A stretch of DNA of 64,000 nucleotides from Posidonia oceanica (GCA_037176725.1 JAZBRS010000026.1:153523501-153587500); one strand, 5' to 3'; positions 41,391 through 53,240 are shown, counted from the stretch's first letter. Notes: generated by a model from the sequence alone, not told the origin. Translations and numbers: made by a program.

Positions 41391-43863
41391 ATGGCCCAGC
41401 ATACCAGCGAACCCTCTTCCTCTTTGGCATCAGGGGAGATACCGACTTCGGTCTCTCCTTCCCCTGCTTTGACATCCCCCGTATCTTCTCCACTTCTGGT
41501 GCAGGAGACTTCCTAGCCTCTCTATTTGGAACAAGGGTCGACCCTAGTCGACCTGAAGCTTGTCATCGAGTCAATCGCGGTGACCGCCACTCAAGCTCCA
41601 AGAGCGTTGTCTTCTATTCCATCCTAGGGCCTTCCCATCTCGGGAATCCAGCCTTCTGCAGCTACCTCTTGCGTAGGATCCACTCCTATTGCTTCCTTGG
41701 TTTCCGTGCCCCTTTAGCGGACTCCCTTTTGCATCCTGGCCCATCGGTCGATGAATTCCCTGCTTCGCAAGCACAGCGTTTATTGGCTAAGGCCGATAGG
41801 CTGCGAAGCATGGCTCTCACACTTGACCCGTCTGTGGCCCACTATTCCTATCCGACCCCTGAGGTTCCGGTGCAGCCCGCTGTAGCTTTGTAGGCTCACC
41901 ACTCTGCACTTCCGCCCTCGTCATCACCCCAGCTCCTCACGGCTCCAGCGATATGAGCGCCTTATCTGCCTCCTGTGTCTGCACAACACTTTGCATAGCA
42001 TGCAACTCCTTCCTCTGGTGGCCAATCTTTTGGATTGGCAGGAGCACAGCACTCCTCAGGCCCATTGCTCGGCGCCGTGCCAGTGCAACAGCTGTTGCTC
42101 CCCCACACTGCACCGTACACTGCACAGCATACTATCTATTCATCTTGTTTGCATCAGGTACAGACCCTTGCATACATATCGCCACACTTTACACACTCGC
42201 ACGGGTATGCTGACCCTCACGCTACGACACCAGGTGGCGTGACGGTGGATCCGGAGGAGCGCTTTTGCGCGACCCGTACAACATACGTTGTCCCTGCCTC
42301 TGCTGCACAACCCTTGCCAACAGTAGCTTCAGATGCCTTCCTCACCAGGTTGGATAATCTCGAAGCAGCATTTTGTAAAGTGGAAGGCACGGACCGCCAG
42401 CCCTACCAATTTCAGGACCTCTGCTACTTTCTAGAGGCCGCACTCCCTTCGAAGTTCCACATCCCGGTCTTTGATAAATACAATGGTAGAGGCTGTACCA
42501 TCTCGCATCTGAAGGCATACTGCGGGGACCTTACTCAGCTCCAAGCTGATGAAAGGCTCCTTATCCACCTGTTTCAGAAGAGTTTGACTGGCCCCGTGCT
42601 CAAGTGGTTCACTTCCCTTGACATGGCTGCGGTTCGGACTTGGACTGATCTTTCTCAAGCTTTCCTCGAGCAGTATTCTTTCAACCTTGACTTGATCCCC
42701 AAGCAGGCCGATCTTGTTGCTATCCGACAGAGGCCCCAAGAGCCATTCGGGGAGTATGTCGGTCGCTGGCGCTCCACAGCTGCCCAGATCAGAGATAGAC
42801 CCTCCGAGGAGGATTCTATCGAGATGATCGTCAAAGGGGCACTGCCAGCGACTGGGACTCTACTTTGCATTCAGCACATCACTAGTCATGCATCGCTGAT
42901 TAGGGCTGGTGCCCACGTGGAGAGCTCACTGCGAAGTGGGCATTTCCCTGCACTTTCTGCATTGGCTAGGCAGACCAATAACACCAGCAATCGCTGCAGC
43001 AGCAACAACAGCAACAACTCTGCTTCCGGCTAACCCGGACAGCACACCGACGCATGCGCCGATTCTCTCGAAGAACCTTCCTTTGCAGAGAGTCAGCCAG
43101 ACCCTTTTCCGCTAGATCTCGCACATAGTTCTGCACACACTGCCATTGTTGAGCCGGTGCATCACGTTGCACCAGCTTAGCAAGGACAACAGCCTAAGCA
43201 GAGACATGGCCGCCGCACTGAAAGCGACTTCAGCCCACTTGGTGAACCGCTAAGCGCCGTCTTTCCTCAGGTTGTGTCACTTCTGAGGCTCTTGGAAACT
43301 CGCCTGCCACCAAACCCTCTTCCACGATGGTACGATGCGAGCAAGTACTGTGATTACCATCGAGCCGCGGGGCATTCAAAGGATAATTGCCACACTCTTC
43401 GGGATGTCGTTCAGAACCTGATTGACAACGGAGCCCTCGTTGTCAGTCCACAGGAGGCTGCACATACACCTGCACTTGCACTCGCACACCCTAGTGTAGC
43501 CAGCCCTTCCTCTTCCGAGCCTACAAGCTTCGAAGATGCCGGAACCTTGGGGGTCTTCTCTCTCACTTTGATCTTCTCTGAGACCAGCTCCACCCTGGTG
43601 GATCCTTCCGATCCTATCGGTGCAATCTCCTTTTCCTTTTCCTAGCTCGTCCGAGGGATGCTCGAAGTGCAGTGGCAGAATCGACAGCAACCCCGGCCGC
43701 AGCGCCATCCAGGTTAGCCTTTCCTCCAGCTTCAACAGCTCCAGTGCTCCCCGCACTGCCGTCATCAGCTCCCGCAGCTCCAGTGCTCCCCGCACTGCCC
43801 TCAGTAGCCCCAGTGCTCCCCACACTGCCGACAGCAGATCCCGCGACAGCATCAGCAGCGTAG
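41391..43863 (+). pseudogene. gag remnant of element B
   Basis: The conserved start MAQH is at 41391, with a stop at 41514-41516 and frameshifts before 42035. From 42035 to 43033 an open frame covers the gag core (GDLTQLQADERLLIHLFQKS, LKWFTSLDM, FGEYVGRWR) and an Asn-rich end. It is broken again, then 43274-43645 has CDYHRAAGHSKDNC with spacing C-x2-H-x4-H-x4-C. After 43645 the similarity to A ends in a Ser/Pro/Ala-rich segment (repeated APVLPALP in one frame). No protease follows. The gag is dead, but its presence shows B derives from an autonomous relative. Confidence 0.87.
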
Positions 43864-44059
43864 GAACGGACCCAGCACCTCCCTCTTGAGATCGCTGACA
43901 GGTAAGTCCCTCTTACCTCTCTTTGGTTTCTTGCACTGTCTTTTCTTTTCGTTTCGTTTTGTTTTTTGCATTTTCTTGCCTTGTCAGAAAATCATAAAAA
44001 GCATAAAATCAACAAAACGTAAAAACATGCATTTCTTTCTCCTACATGCATTTTGCACC

Positions 44060-44262
44060 GGGCCGGCACCCCTAACTGCTCGACGATAAGTCTGTCAACT
44101 TATCATTCAGGCCGGCACCCCTAGCTGCTCGGCGATAAGTCCGTCAACTTATCATTCGGGCTGATACCCCTAACTATTCGGTGATAGGTCTGTTAACCTA
44201 TCACCATCAGGCTGATATCCCTAACTATTCGGCAATAGGTCCGTCAACTTATCACCTGCACA
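44060..44262 (+). repeat. Hairpin repeats in B, group 1
   Basis: About 48-bp units of the form GGCTGATA-CCCTAACTATTCG followed by a stem-loop. Stems are GATAAGT/ACTTATC (44085, 44134) and GATAGGT/ACCTATC (44183/44196), each with a 6-base loop like CCGTCA or CTGTTA. The A-T to G-C swap in the stem is compensated on both arms. Confidence 0.82.
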
Positions 44263-45837
44263 TATCAATCACTTTGCATGCATATCAACCATCTGCACAT
44301 ATCTGTCATCATGCATTGTCATTTACTGCATGTACATATCATTTCTTGCATCCTGTAAAGCACAAAAGAAAAAAAATCAAGAAAATGAAAAAATAGCAAA
44401 AATATTTTCTTCGCCTTTTTGCTGGTTTTCCCTTTTTATGTTTTCCTAAACAAAAAACCATAAAAATACAAAACCAATGCAATAACCCAAAAACATGTTT
44501 GTCCCTTCCCTTTCTAAAAAATACAAAACCCATAAACATTTGTATAAATCAGAAACCCAACTTTGGACAAACAAGCAGCAGCGCCTAGAGGATGTCAAGT
44601 AGTGACAATCTCAGGCAAGACTCACTTGAGCAGCGCCATCTCTTGCATGTGGCTACAGAGTGAGACTGAGAGCAAAATAGAGTGACTCGCGGAGCTTAAA
44701 AGCTCCCAAAGCGAGATCCACCTTATCAAGAGAGTCCACCAGACATGGAGAGGACCAAAGTAGAGTAGAGCATAGCCAAAGGCTGTCTACACATAGCAGA
44801 GGCTGAAGGTGTACGCCGATCAGTCGAACTCTCAACACCTCACCCAGGACCGCTACCCCAAGAGGGCGAAGTCATGCATATCCGAAAGAATATAGATCAT
44901 GTGAGCAAAAGAAAATGATAACATCATATGCATGCTGAGCACAAAAGAAAAAATGCAGAAAGAAGTTGAAGAAAGAAGGCGCTCATGAGAGGAGTGACTT
45001 GGACAAGCGTCGAAGCTCCCTCAGCTATCAACTTCAAGCACCGCATTGCCAACTGCACGGGATGCATTATCAGGAGGACCTGGCCCCACCCTCCGAGCAA
45101 AGTAGCAAGCTCCAATCCCCTATGCAGGCAACTCTACCCCCTTGGCAAGCTAGATGCAACTCCAGTCACTCATGAGGGGAAAAGAAAAAATCTCCATGCT
45201 GTGAGCGTTAAAAGCGGTAGTCGGTCCCCGAAGAATTAAGATAGAGGCTAAGAAGCTACATCCAACGCTTCTGCTACCCTACAGCCGAAGGCTATACTCT
45301 GCAAAGCTAAGGCCTCATCCCGGGCTTAGAATGAGAGCACTTGACTGAGGTGCAAGGACTCTCGCCCATCAGCAAGATCTTTCCTGAGGCACCTCTATAC
45401 CCTGATATCAGGAGGTCAAAGAACGCCTAAGCCAATTAGGGCGTATGAGCAGTTATACCAGGAGGTCAAAGAGAGCCACCGACCACAACTCGGCATGGCG
45501 TCGCTCGAGAATCGAGTCTCCCGAGTCAGAAAATGCAGAAACACCCTCATGGCACAGTTGCTTTGAGTCTAAAGCCACCAAAACATGCATGCTGTAACAT
45601 ATTTTTATCTTCCCTTCTCCCTGTTTTCAAAAACCGGAGCCAAAGACGAGCACTTTTGCCTGCCTCACTTAAAGGCTTCGCGTTTTTCAAAATTTGCCGC
45701 CCATCGCATTGGGTAGGTCCGTGATGACCGGCATGCCCATTGTCTGTCACTCCATGACGTTGCATTGCATGCCCCCGTTGAGACCATTGCACGCCTACCA
45801 TGATGGGCTCCCTGTTTTCTCTCTGCATCATTTTGCA

Positions 45838-46080
45838 TCCGAGCTGGCAGCCCTAACTGCTCGGCGATGGGTCCGTCAACCTATCGTGCTATCATTTTTG
45901 CATTCGGGCTGGCAGCCCTAACTGCTCGGTGATGGGTCTTTTAACCTATCATTCTGCATTCCTCTGCATCGGGCTGGTAGCCCTAACTGCTCGGTTGACG
46001 CCCATTAAAATGTCATCCTGCATATCCGCATTGCATTTGGGCTGGTAGCCCTAACTGCTCGGCGATAAGTCTATCAACTT
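45838..46080 (+). repeat. Hairpin repeats in B, group 2
   Basis: Four units of GGGCTGGCAGCCCTAACTGC type followed by GATGGGT/ACCTATC (45865/45878) or GATAAGT/ACTTATC stems. In the first half the pair is GCAG/CTGC (45847/45857) across CCCTAA, in place of GATAG/CTATC used in group 3. Confidence 0.8.
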
Positions 46081-46143
46081 ATCATCTATTCATTCATCCA
46101 TCCATCCATCCTTGCATTTTAATGCCATGGGCGCTTTGGCTGT

Positions 46144-46172
46144 CCCCTGGTATCGTTCATCGATACCAGGGG
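46144..46172 (+). other. 12-bp hairpin in B, counterpart of A's
   Basis: Arms CCCCTGGTATCG (46144-46155) and CGATACCAGGGG (46161-46172), loop TTCAT. See the A copy at 32223-32249, which differs by a compensated pair and a different loop. Confidence 0.75.
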
Positions 46173-46359
46173 CATCTTTATTTGCTGCCCCATGGTATCC
46201 CATTTTCATCTGCATTTAGGGTGACATGCTCAACTATTACGGGAGCGTCTACGCATCTCTGCCACACCTTCGGGTATGGTATTCCCGTTGCATTTGTGGT
46301 TACAAGTTATCCCACTTGTGATCACCTCTCTTGCCTGACAGACTCGCTGACTTGTCACC

Positions 46360-46512
46360 ATCCGTGGGTTGATAGCCCCAACTATCCAGTGATGAGTCTG
46401 TTAACTCCTTAGTGGGCCGATAGCCCTAACTATCCGATGATGAGTCCGTCAACTCCTCAGCGGGCTGATAGCCCTAACTATCCGGTGATAGGTCCGTTAA
46501 CTTATCACCCAT
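46360..46512 (+). repeat. Hairpin repeats in B, group 3
   Basis: Three units of GGGCTGATAGCCCTAACTATCC type with GATAG/CTATC across CCCTAA (for example 46419-46434), followed by GATGAGT...ACTC or GATAGGT...ACTTATC pairs. Confidence 0.8.
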
Positions 46513-46554
46513 TCGTCTTAGTGTAATAGCATTTTGTTGCATGGCATTAGCATT

Positions 46555-47240
46555 TCATCATCACGCGGACATGGCGTGCCTAGGATTCGAACCCTTGGCT
46601 CGTGTATTGCCTAAGGTAGCATCCTCGGCACCCGCAAGACTTTTGCAGCTTGCCGGCTTTGGATGATGCTTGCAGTAGTGCACGGCCTTAGGATTGTTTT
46701 CTCAGTTTCGCGTGCCCGACGTTCCACTGTTTGTACACCACATTTCACAGCATCGCATTGCATGACATCATATAGCTTCCTTGTATCCCGCTGTAGAGTC
46801 AGTCCTAGAACTGCATCTCATCATTACACAGACATCGCGCACTCAGGATCCGAACCCCTGATTCGCGTATTGTCTAAGGTAGCATCCTCAGCAATGCAAA
46901 GCTTTCTACAGCCTGCCTGCTTTGGATGGCACTTGTAGTGGTGCGCAGCCCAGGATCGTTTCCTCAGTTTCGCGTGTCCGACGTTCCACTGTATATTCTA
47001 CATTTCACTGCATAACATTGCATTTTTATCGTGCTGCTACTCCTCTGTAGTCGTTACACCAACTTCCGCATTCCGCTTTCCTAGACATGGCATACTTAGG
47101 AATCGAACACCTGGTTCGCGCATTGCTTAAAGTGACATCCTTAGCAGCCGCAACTTTGCACAGTTTGGCTGCTCAACATGACACCCATGGTAGTGCACGA
47201 CCCAAGATCGCTTCCTTAGTGTTACGTGCCCGCCATCGCA
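46555..47240 (+). repeat. Three diverged 255-bp tandem repeats in B
   Basis: Copies are anchored at 46583, 46846 and 47099 by GGATTCGAACC-like sequence. Each continues with ...GCGTATTGCCTAAGGTAGCA, then TTTCGCGTGCCCGACGTTCC or a variant. On the minus strand the anchor reads GGTTCGAATCC, the consensus of a tRNA B box, but no cloverleaf folds around it. Confidence 0.75.
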
Positions 47241-48056
47241 TGCACATCCACAGCATCTTTACTTTCAGCATTTTACTTTCTGCAGCAGTACCGTGCTAGA
47301 GCCATGCAAGCTCAACGCACCCATCGCCTGGCCTACCTGCATTGGCCAGCGACAGCATTGCATTGCATTTTCGACCTTTTCCGTGTGCATGCATCATCCT
47401 GCTTTCCCCCAGAGGAGTACATCGCAGTAAGCATTAGTGTAAGCATAACATTTGCATTAGCACTGTACACTAGTATTTGCATTAGCACAGCATCCTAGTG
47501 TTCGCATTCATCTGCATTTGCATTCGCCTTCTTGCATTCCCCAAGCCACCCCTTTGCATTGCATTGCACTTTCTGCCTTTTCCGCTTGCTTGTCCTGCGT
47601 ATGCCAAGGGCAAGCCTGTTCTCATCCTCGCGGCCTCGCGAGTTCCTGCTTGTTTCGCTTGTCTCGAGCGGACAAGGACCTTTTGCCTCCCTCAGACTAG
47701 CAGCCCTAACTGCCCAGACGTCAAGCCCGTTAGTCTTGTCTGGCGCCCCTTTTGCGTAAATTTGGACTAACTGCCAAATTTCCGCATTGCATCGTGGCCT
47801 TCTTGGTGTCTCTTTGCGTCAGCACTGCATTCCTTTACCATAGCACTGTGTGGTAGATTACCTGCATTAGCATGCATTGCATCGGCATTCGCATCTGCAT
47901 CTGCATCTGCATTGTTTGCATCGCGGCAGCGAGTCATGATTTCCGGTGCATCCGCCAGATAAGTGACTCACGCTGATAGCCTCTGCGCTCCTATCGGTGT
48001 CAGGCGGGGTGTCTTGTCTACCCTGAGCCACGGTCTCGCTTCGCTTGACGTTGCTC

Positions 48057-48069
48057 AGGGAGGGGCATC
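48057..48069 (+). promoter_or_regulatory. Polypurine tract of element B
   Basis: AGGGAGGGG plus CATC directly before the 3' LTR. The 120 bp before it resemble A's internal end. Confidence 0.85.
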
Positions 48070-51050
48070 TGTAGACACCCCGTTTTGATAGGACTTTTAG
48101 GTGGAAAATTGCTGGAAGTTGGCTCGGAGGAAGGCATTACAAAACCCACTCCAAACCTAACCCAAACCCACTCCAACCTAACCCAAATCTAACCCAAAAA
48201 CACCTATTTCTCAAGCCCAACTCATTATCATAACCTAACCCAAGCCCAAGCCCATTTGCAGCCCAGCCACTGACTTGCACGTTCAGGCACTGCATGCACA
48301 GGCGACTGGACTTGGTCGCAACTTTGAGTGGCGATTGAGTTAGGCACCAGGTGTTGTGGTGACTGGACTGTAACTCAGTCCACCGCCGGTCATCGCCACC
48401 TGCCACACCCGTCCCCTCTGGAGTTACTCGTCACTACGGCCATGCACTATGCGCCAAACGTGAGTAACTCCCTGCCACTCTCACAGCCCCTCACAACTCG
48501 CCTCTAGCTTCCGCCTGCCACGCCGTCCCTTCTCCTTCTCTTTCCTTTTTGAACAAAACTCTCGCGTGGCAGCAACTTTGACTGCACCGCATCCACTCTC
48601 CAGCCACCGCATTTGCAATTCGAGAGCACCCGAGTGAACCCCTTGCATCTGAGAGTGATTCCCGACCTTCGACGAGCAATGCCGTGCCTTCCTCCGCCAG
48701 CAATTTGCCTCCAAAGTTGCGCCAGCGAGCAGCTTTCCACCTCCTTGGCTGCAACTCCGGCGAGCGTTCCAGATGGGTTCCTCTCAATCCACTGCGTGCT
48801 TGAGGGTCTGGGAACGTTCCTGGACCTTCCTCCTTCGCGGCCGCCTTGGTCGCTACCTCCCCTGCGCCCTCGATCGCGTTAGCGGCCGTGGTGGCGTGGC
48901 AGCGCTGGCAAGCCTCGGCGGAGGTGGGAAAAGGGGCATTAGCCCCTCTCCTCGTCCGGCAAACACTCCCACACCTTCCCCTACCTCGCGACGCTTCCCA
49001 GCCATGCTTTTGGGACGTTGGCCGCATGAGCGGCCGGCCTTCGACGATCATGGTGGCACAAAGAGGGCAGAGGTGGGTGGAGCGATCTGGGCCACCTCAT
49101 GCCATGCCGAAGGCATGATTAGGATCGTGGGAACGTCACGGACGTTCCCCGATCATCGCTGGTCTCTTCCTTGCCGCGTGGAGAGCGTAGTTCGCCTACG
49201 AAGTCTGCTGGACTTCCAGGTTGGGCGTTGCTTCGAGCGGCGACCAGCTGCAGAGCAGCTGCCGTCGGCCCGACTTTGGGCCGACATCCCTAGCGGGCTA
49301 GGCCGTCTCTTTGCATTCTATTTATTCCTATTCATGCGTGGATGTGTGGTCTATAACTGTGTATGCTTAGATTTGAGTTTGCTTGTGTGTCAGGAGCGTG
49401 GCTTGGCTCCAAGGTCGGTCGTTCAGTCTGACTGGTTTGCAGTCTGGCCGCCTCTCCAAGGGGCAACTAACTGCAACACAGCAGACCGTCGACCTGACTT
49501 TGCGCCGGCGTGCCTCGTTGCCCAGACCCCTGTTTGGCTCGCTATTTATTTCTTTGCATTCGTGGATGTTTTCTCTACAAGTTTGCATCATTGGTTTTCA
49601 AATCTTGCATTGCATGGGTTCCAGATCTTGCCTAGAAGGTGGCTGTCTAGAACATGGGTTTGCAAATTGAGCCACCGTCTAGGACGGCGACTCACCTGTA
49701 AACTCCGGCAGTTCCTCCGGCCAACTTTGGGCCGCCGTAGCTGGCGACCCATGCATCCGTTTTCCAATCCATTTGCTTGCATGCATACCCTGATATGCCA
49801 TCTTTAGTTGCATGTAATCATTCGCATGTTTCCAAGTTATTTTCATGCCTTAATCGCTCGTTCAAGTTTGCTGTTTGGGAGGTCTGCAGCAATGGCTGCC
49901 GCCGGTTAGAGAGGCAACTTGCACAGCTGCCTCTGTGACCGGCGGCTACGCCTTGTTTCAAGCAGCCCCTTTGCCCTTGTTTTGCCACCTTATGTCGTGG
50001 CCACTTTTGCATTCCGCTTGCACAGTTTTGTTCTCTGGCATGTCTTCTGTATTGCCATGCAATCGCTTTCTCATTTTGATTAAGTTTGCTAGCCTCGCCG
50101 GGGCGATAAATTACTGTCCGGACTCTACATGGTCTGGCCGCGGCCTCTGGAGGCGATTTGAGCTGCCACCTCTGCTACAGGCGACCAACCTGGTTGCCCC
50201 GAAGGCCGACGACTCACTCTGTAGGCCATACAGCAGCCATTATCCCCCATTTGCCGCATTGCATTTCGCCCCTTTGGCTTATTTGCTTGCATGTTAGTTT
50301 CCCAAGCCCTGTTTGCCGTCACTTTATCGCGTTTTTTTTTCATTTTAATCTGATTTCTAGAATATTTGCAAAGCTTGCATCCTTTGTAAACCCACGCTAT
50401 ATGTCGCATCGCATTGCATGTTTTACCGCCATTTTGTTTTATCGCTTGCATCTGCATTAGGGCAGTGATGCTTACTACCTAGGTGTTCTTACGAACTAGG
50501 GCTTGCCCGTTCGGAACCCTAGTAGCGTTGCTGAGCCTATAGGTTGCACGTTTAATTCTCCTTGCATTGCATCATGCACTTAGGCATTTAAAGCATTAGG
50601 CATGCATAGCATCTATCGCCCTCGGGCGTACAGCAAAAGGCAAGCAATTGCTGACATTCCAGCATATGCGAGCGAGAAAGCCTAGAAAGACCGATTCCTC
50701 AGGTGTGTCGGGGGTGCCTAACACCTTCCCCGCACATAACAAGAGTCCTTACCTTTCTCTGGGCCGCATCGACCTTGTGTCGCGCATCTGCATTGTTTTC
50801 ACATGCTTTCTAATTGCATTAGCTTTTCTTGCACGTTCTTTATCCATTTTTCCTAGTTTTTTCGATTTTAATAAAATTAGGTGGTGACTCCCTTTTCTCT
50901 TTTTTTCCCTTTGATTTTCGTCCATGTTTTCGGTGTCTTTTGAGTCGAGTTTCCTTCTCAGATTCACCCGCATATAGTGAACCTAGTTCCGATCGATGCA
51001 CGTGAACTTTGGCATCGTGCATGGATGATCCGAATTTCAGGATTACTATA
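48070..51050 (+). repeat. 3' LTR of element B (2981 bp)
   Basis: Starts TGTAGACACCCCG and ends GATTACTATA (CA decayed to TA), followed by the target duplication GTATG. It contains the shared LTR block at 50686-50760 and a decayed internal primer-site copy at 50882. The long frame 48773-49807 has no domain and is only partly shared with the 5' LTR; I do not call it a gene. Confidence 0.9.
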
Positions 51051-51823
51051 GTATGGCCAAGGGATCGCTGAGCCAATCGCGGTTGAGGAGTGAAAGGACT
51101 TCGAAGGTCTCGGGTATGATGGATAGCCCAACGAAGATGGACGCCTACATGCGAAGAATCGGAGGATCGCCATCCCCCGTGATCGTACTAACTTTACTAG
51201 TGCTGGTGTCTTGGACCCGAATAAAAGTCAAGCCGTAGCGTAGCAGGTGCCATGCCAGAGTCCCCCACTGCCGATAGAGGAGTGGATTTGTATTGAAGAG
51301 TACTACTCAGAAGAGGAAGAGTTTGAGGCACAGGCAGTTTGGATCGATAGAGGGGTCCAAGCGCATCCGGCAGCTCCCACTAGTCCACTACTGCTACAGT
51401 TAGCCGCCACAATAGTCGTGTCAGCGCACCCACCGGTGGCACCATTGTCTAGTTTGTTTGCATCCTTTATTGCCACAGCGCCGTAGTCAGCAGCGTCAGA
51501 AGACCTGTCGGTCAATACAGCCAGCAACAGAGCAAACACCCCGGTCAGTGGTGTAGTTGACAGCCAGAGGCATCAGTGCAGGCGAACGAGTAGTCGAGCA
51601 AGAGTCTCAAGAGGCCGTCAGCACCTATTATGTCGACTTGCCCTCGGATGAGGAGGAAGGAGCGACTGCAGAGGCTCTGGTAGACAGCATGCTCAGAGAC
51701 TTGGAATTACTATTCCAAGAGCAGCTTGCCCCACTGGCGGAGGATGCCGCGATGCAACAGGTGGTGAAGAAAGGGAAGGTTGTGGTCTTAGACTCCACCC
51801 AACAAAAAGACCATCCTTCTATC
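51051..51823 (+). pseudogene. Protease-RT spacer of element C, continued
   Basis: Resumes C exactly where B cut it. It shows the conserved spacer motifs (CQSPPLPIEEWICIEEYYSEEE near 51250-51320 in two short pieces, and YYVDLPSDEEEGA with DLELLFQEQL near 51627-51725). Several stops and frameshifts are present. The solo Copia LTR begins at 51824. Confidence 0.82.
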
Positions 51824-52180
51824 TGTTGAAAATAATCAATGAGATATTTAATTTTGATGATAACAAATTACTTGAGTTATTATGTTTGAGTTTATTCTAA
51901 GATAGGAACTATATCTGGGAAAGATCAACATATGATACTCGTCAAGTGAAGCATCAGAAGCAGAAAAGAATACCACATCAAAGCCTTCATGAAGACAAGA
52001 AGAAATGATAAGAAGATCATTTTTATTGTTGTAATATGTTGTATGATTTTTCTTCATTATTGTACTATGTGAAATGTAATAGATCTCCTAAGGTGTATGG
52101 TGTCCTTAAAAGAACTTAGGAAATATCCACATCCAAGGACCTGAAGAAATCATATAAGAAAAGATAAAGTATAGAGGATA

Positions 52181-52565
52181 GGTCAAAATCGGCAAACCGT
52201 TTTTCTACTGGTATACCGATTTAGAGTTGATTAGAAAATCATTTACTTGTGACCGTTATACTAAGAAAAAGAAGTTAGGTCAAAATCGGCAAAACCATAT
52301 TCTACTGGTATACCGATTTAGAGATGATTAGAAAATCATTTACTTGTGACCGTTACACTGAGAAAAAGGAGTTAGGTCAAAATCGGCAAAACCTTTCTTA
52401 CCGGCATACCGATTTAGAGTTAATCAGAAAATCATTTACTTTTGGCCGTTACACTGAGAAAAAGGGGATTATGTCAAAATCGGCAAAACCATTTTGTACC
52501 GGTATATCGATTTAGGGTTCATTGGAAGATCATTTGTTTTTGACCGTTATAGGGTTTCGGCACAA
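52181..52565 (+). repeat. Four 97-bp tandem repeats in the Copia solo LTR
   Basis: Copies start at about 52181, 52278, 52375 and 52471. Each has ATCGGCAAAACC and, some 20 bp later, GGTATACCGAT, so CGG and CCG halves face each other. They lie upstream of the TATA box, as expected for promoter-proximal enhancer repeats of the LTR. Confidence 0.85.
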
Positions 52566-52701
52566 CCATAATTCATCGGTCCACCGATACTGTTGATCGT
52601 TAAGATTTTCGGTTGACTAGTCGTTATCGGCATACCGATTCAGTTGTCTTGGTCTATCCATGGGCTAGCCGTTAGACACACTTTCTGACCTTGCTAAAAC
52701 C

Positions 52702-52709
52702 TATAAATA
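52702..52709 (+). promoter_or_regulatory. TATA box of the Copia solo LTR
   Basis: TATAAATA in the context AACCTATAAATAGGACC, a standard plant TATA box. It is placed after the 97-bp repeats and about 530 bp before the LTR end. Confidence 0.7.
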
Positions 52710-53240
52710 GGACCCTAAGGACCTCACTAAATAGGACCAATACAAGTAATATCATATACTCTATATCTCAAGCTTCAAAATCCAATTACAAGTGAGATTT
52801 CTCCCTAGCAAGCTATCAAGTGCATCAACTAGAGTGTTCAAGTGCTAAGTGTATTGTGGGAGATCAAAAGAGCTACTTATTATAGAGCAAATTGTAACAA
52901 GGGTGGTATTCTTCTCCAGCTGAGAGAAGGGCTCTGCGGTGTTTGCAGAGGAGGTTGTAATCTTCATCAAGTAAGTGTAGTTTACTGTGATTTAAGATTA
53001 AGGGAACTCCAGAGGGAATCTGGGAGTGGACTAGGCTAGGTGGCTGAACTACTATACATAACTGAGTTATACATTGCCTCTCTTCTCCTTCTTTGCATGT
53101 TTTAGAATAAAATTCAATACCATAGATTGTGCAAGTACATTTGTGTCATTAATTTTAAGCTAAATTCATCAAAGAATTCTGTAAACTTTTAATTACTCTA
53201 TTCACCCCCCTCTAGAGTATCACTATATCCTAACACTATC

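Larger units (their letters stand above)
43864..48056 (+). other. Non-coding, repeat-rich internal region of element B
   Basis: This takes the place of protease and pol. It begins with a strong splice-donor-like GACAG|GTAAGT (GT at 43902-43903). It then holds several hairpin-forming repeat groups, a purine-rich and mixed stretch (44330-45540) without coding sense, three 255-bp tandem repeats and many GCATTTGCAT motifs. None of the short frames has a recognisable domain. Confidence 0.7.
11322..51050 (+). mobile_element. Element B, non-autonomous Tat/Ogre-like LTR retrotransposon (contains A)
   Basis: B is inserted in C at the protease-RT spacer. The flanks are GTATA (11317-11321) and GTATG (51051-51055), a 5-bp target duplication with one change. 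The same site uninterrupted is seen in A around 24440-24460, which confirms the junctions. Without A, B has two LTRs of about 3 kb, a primer site, a leader, a broken gag, about 4.2 kb of repeat-rich non-coding sequence and a polypurine tract. No protease, RT, RNase H or integrase is present, so B must have moved using proteins of a relative. Element A interrupts its 5' LTR. Confidence 0.87.
51824..53235 (+). mobile_element. Solo LTR of a Copia-type element
   Basis: 1412 bp starting TGTTGAAAATAATCAATGAG and ending TATATCCTAACA, the end types of SIRE/Maximus-like Copia LTRs. A perfect 5-bp target duplication CTATC flanks it (51819-51823 and 53236-53240). The uninterrupted spacer in element A (about 25450) confirms the insertion site. 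No internal region is left, so it arose by LTR-LTR recombination. It contains a TATA box and 97-bp repeats. Confidence 0.93.

Noticed and set aside
46555..46700. tRNA gene on the minus strand
   Set aside because: Only a B-box/T-arm-like core is present; the T stem does not pair properly and no anticodon or acceptor stem can be formed.
48773..49807. 344-aa frame in B's 3' LTR, with a 234-aa counterpart at 12425-13129
   Set aside because: Differences between the two LTR copies alter amino acids freely, start and length are not conserved, and no domain is visible.
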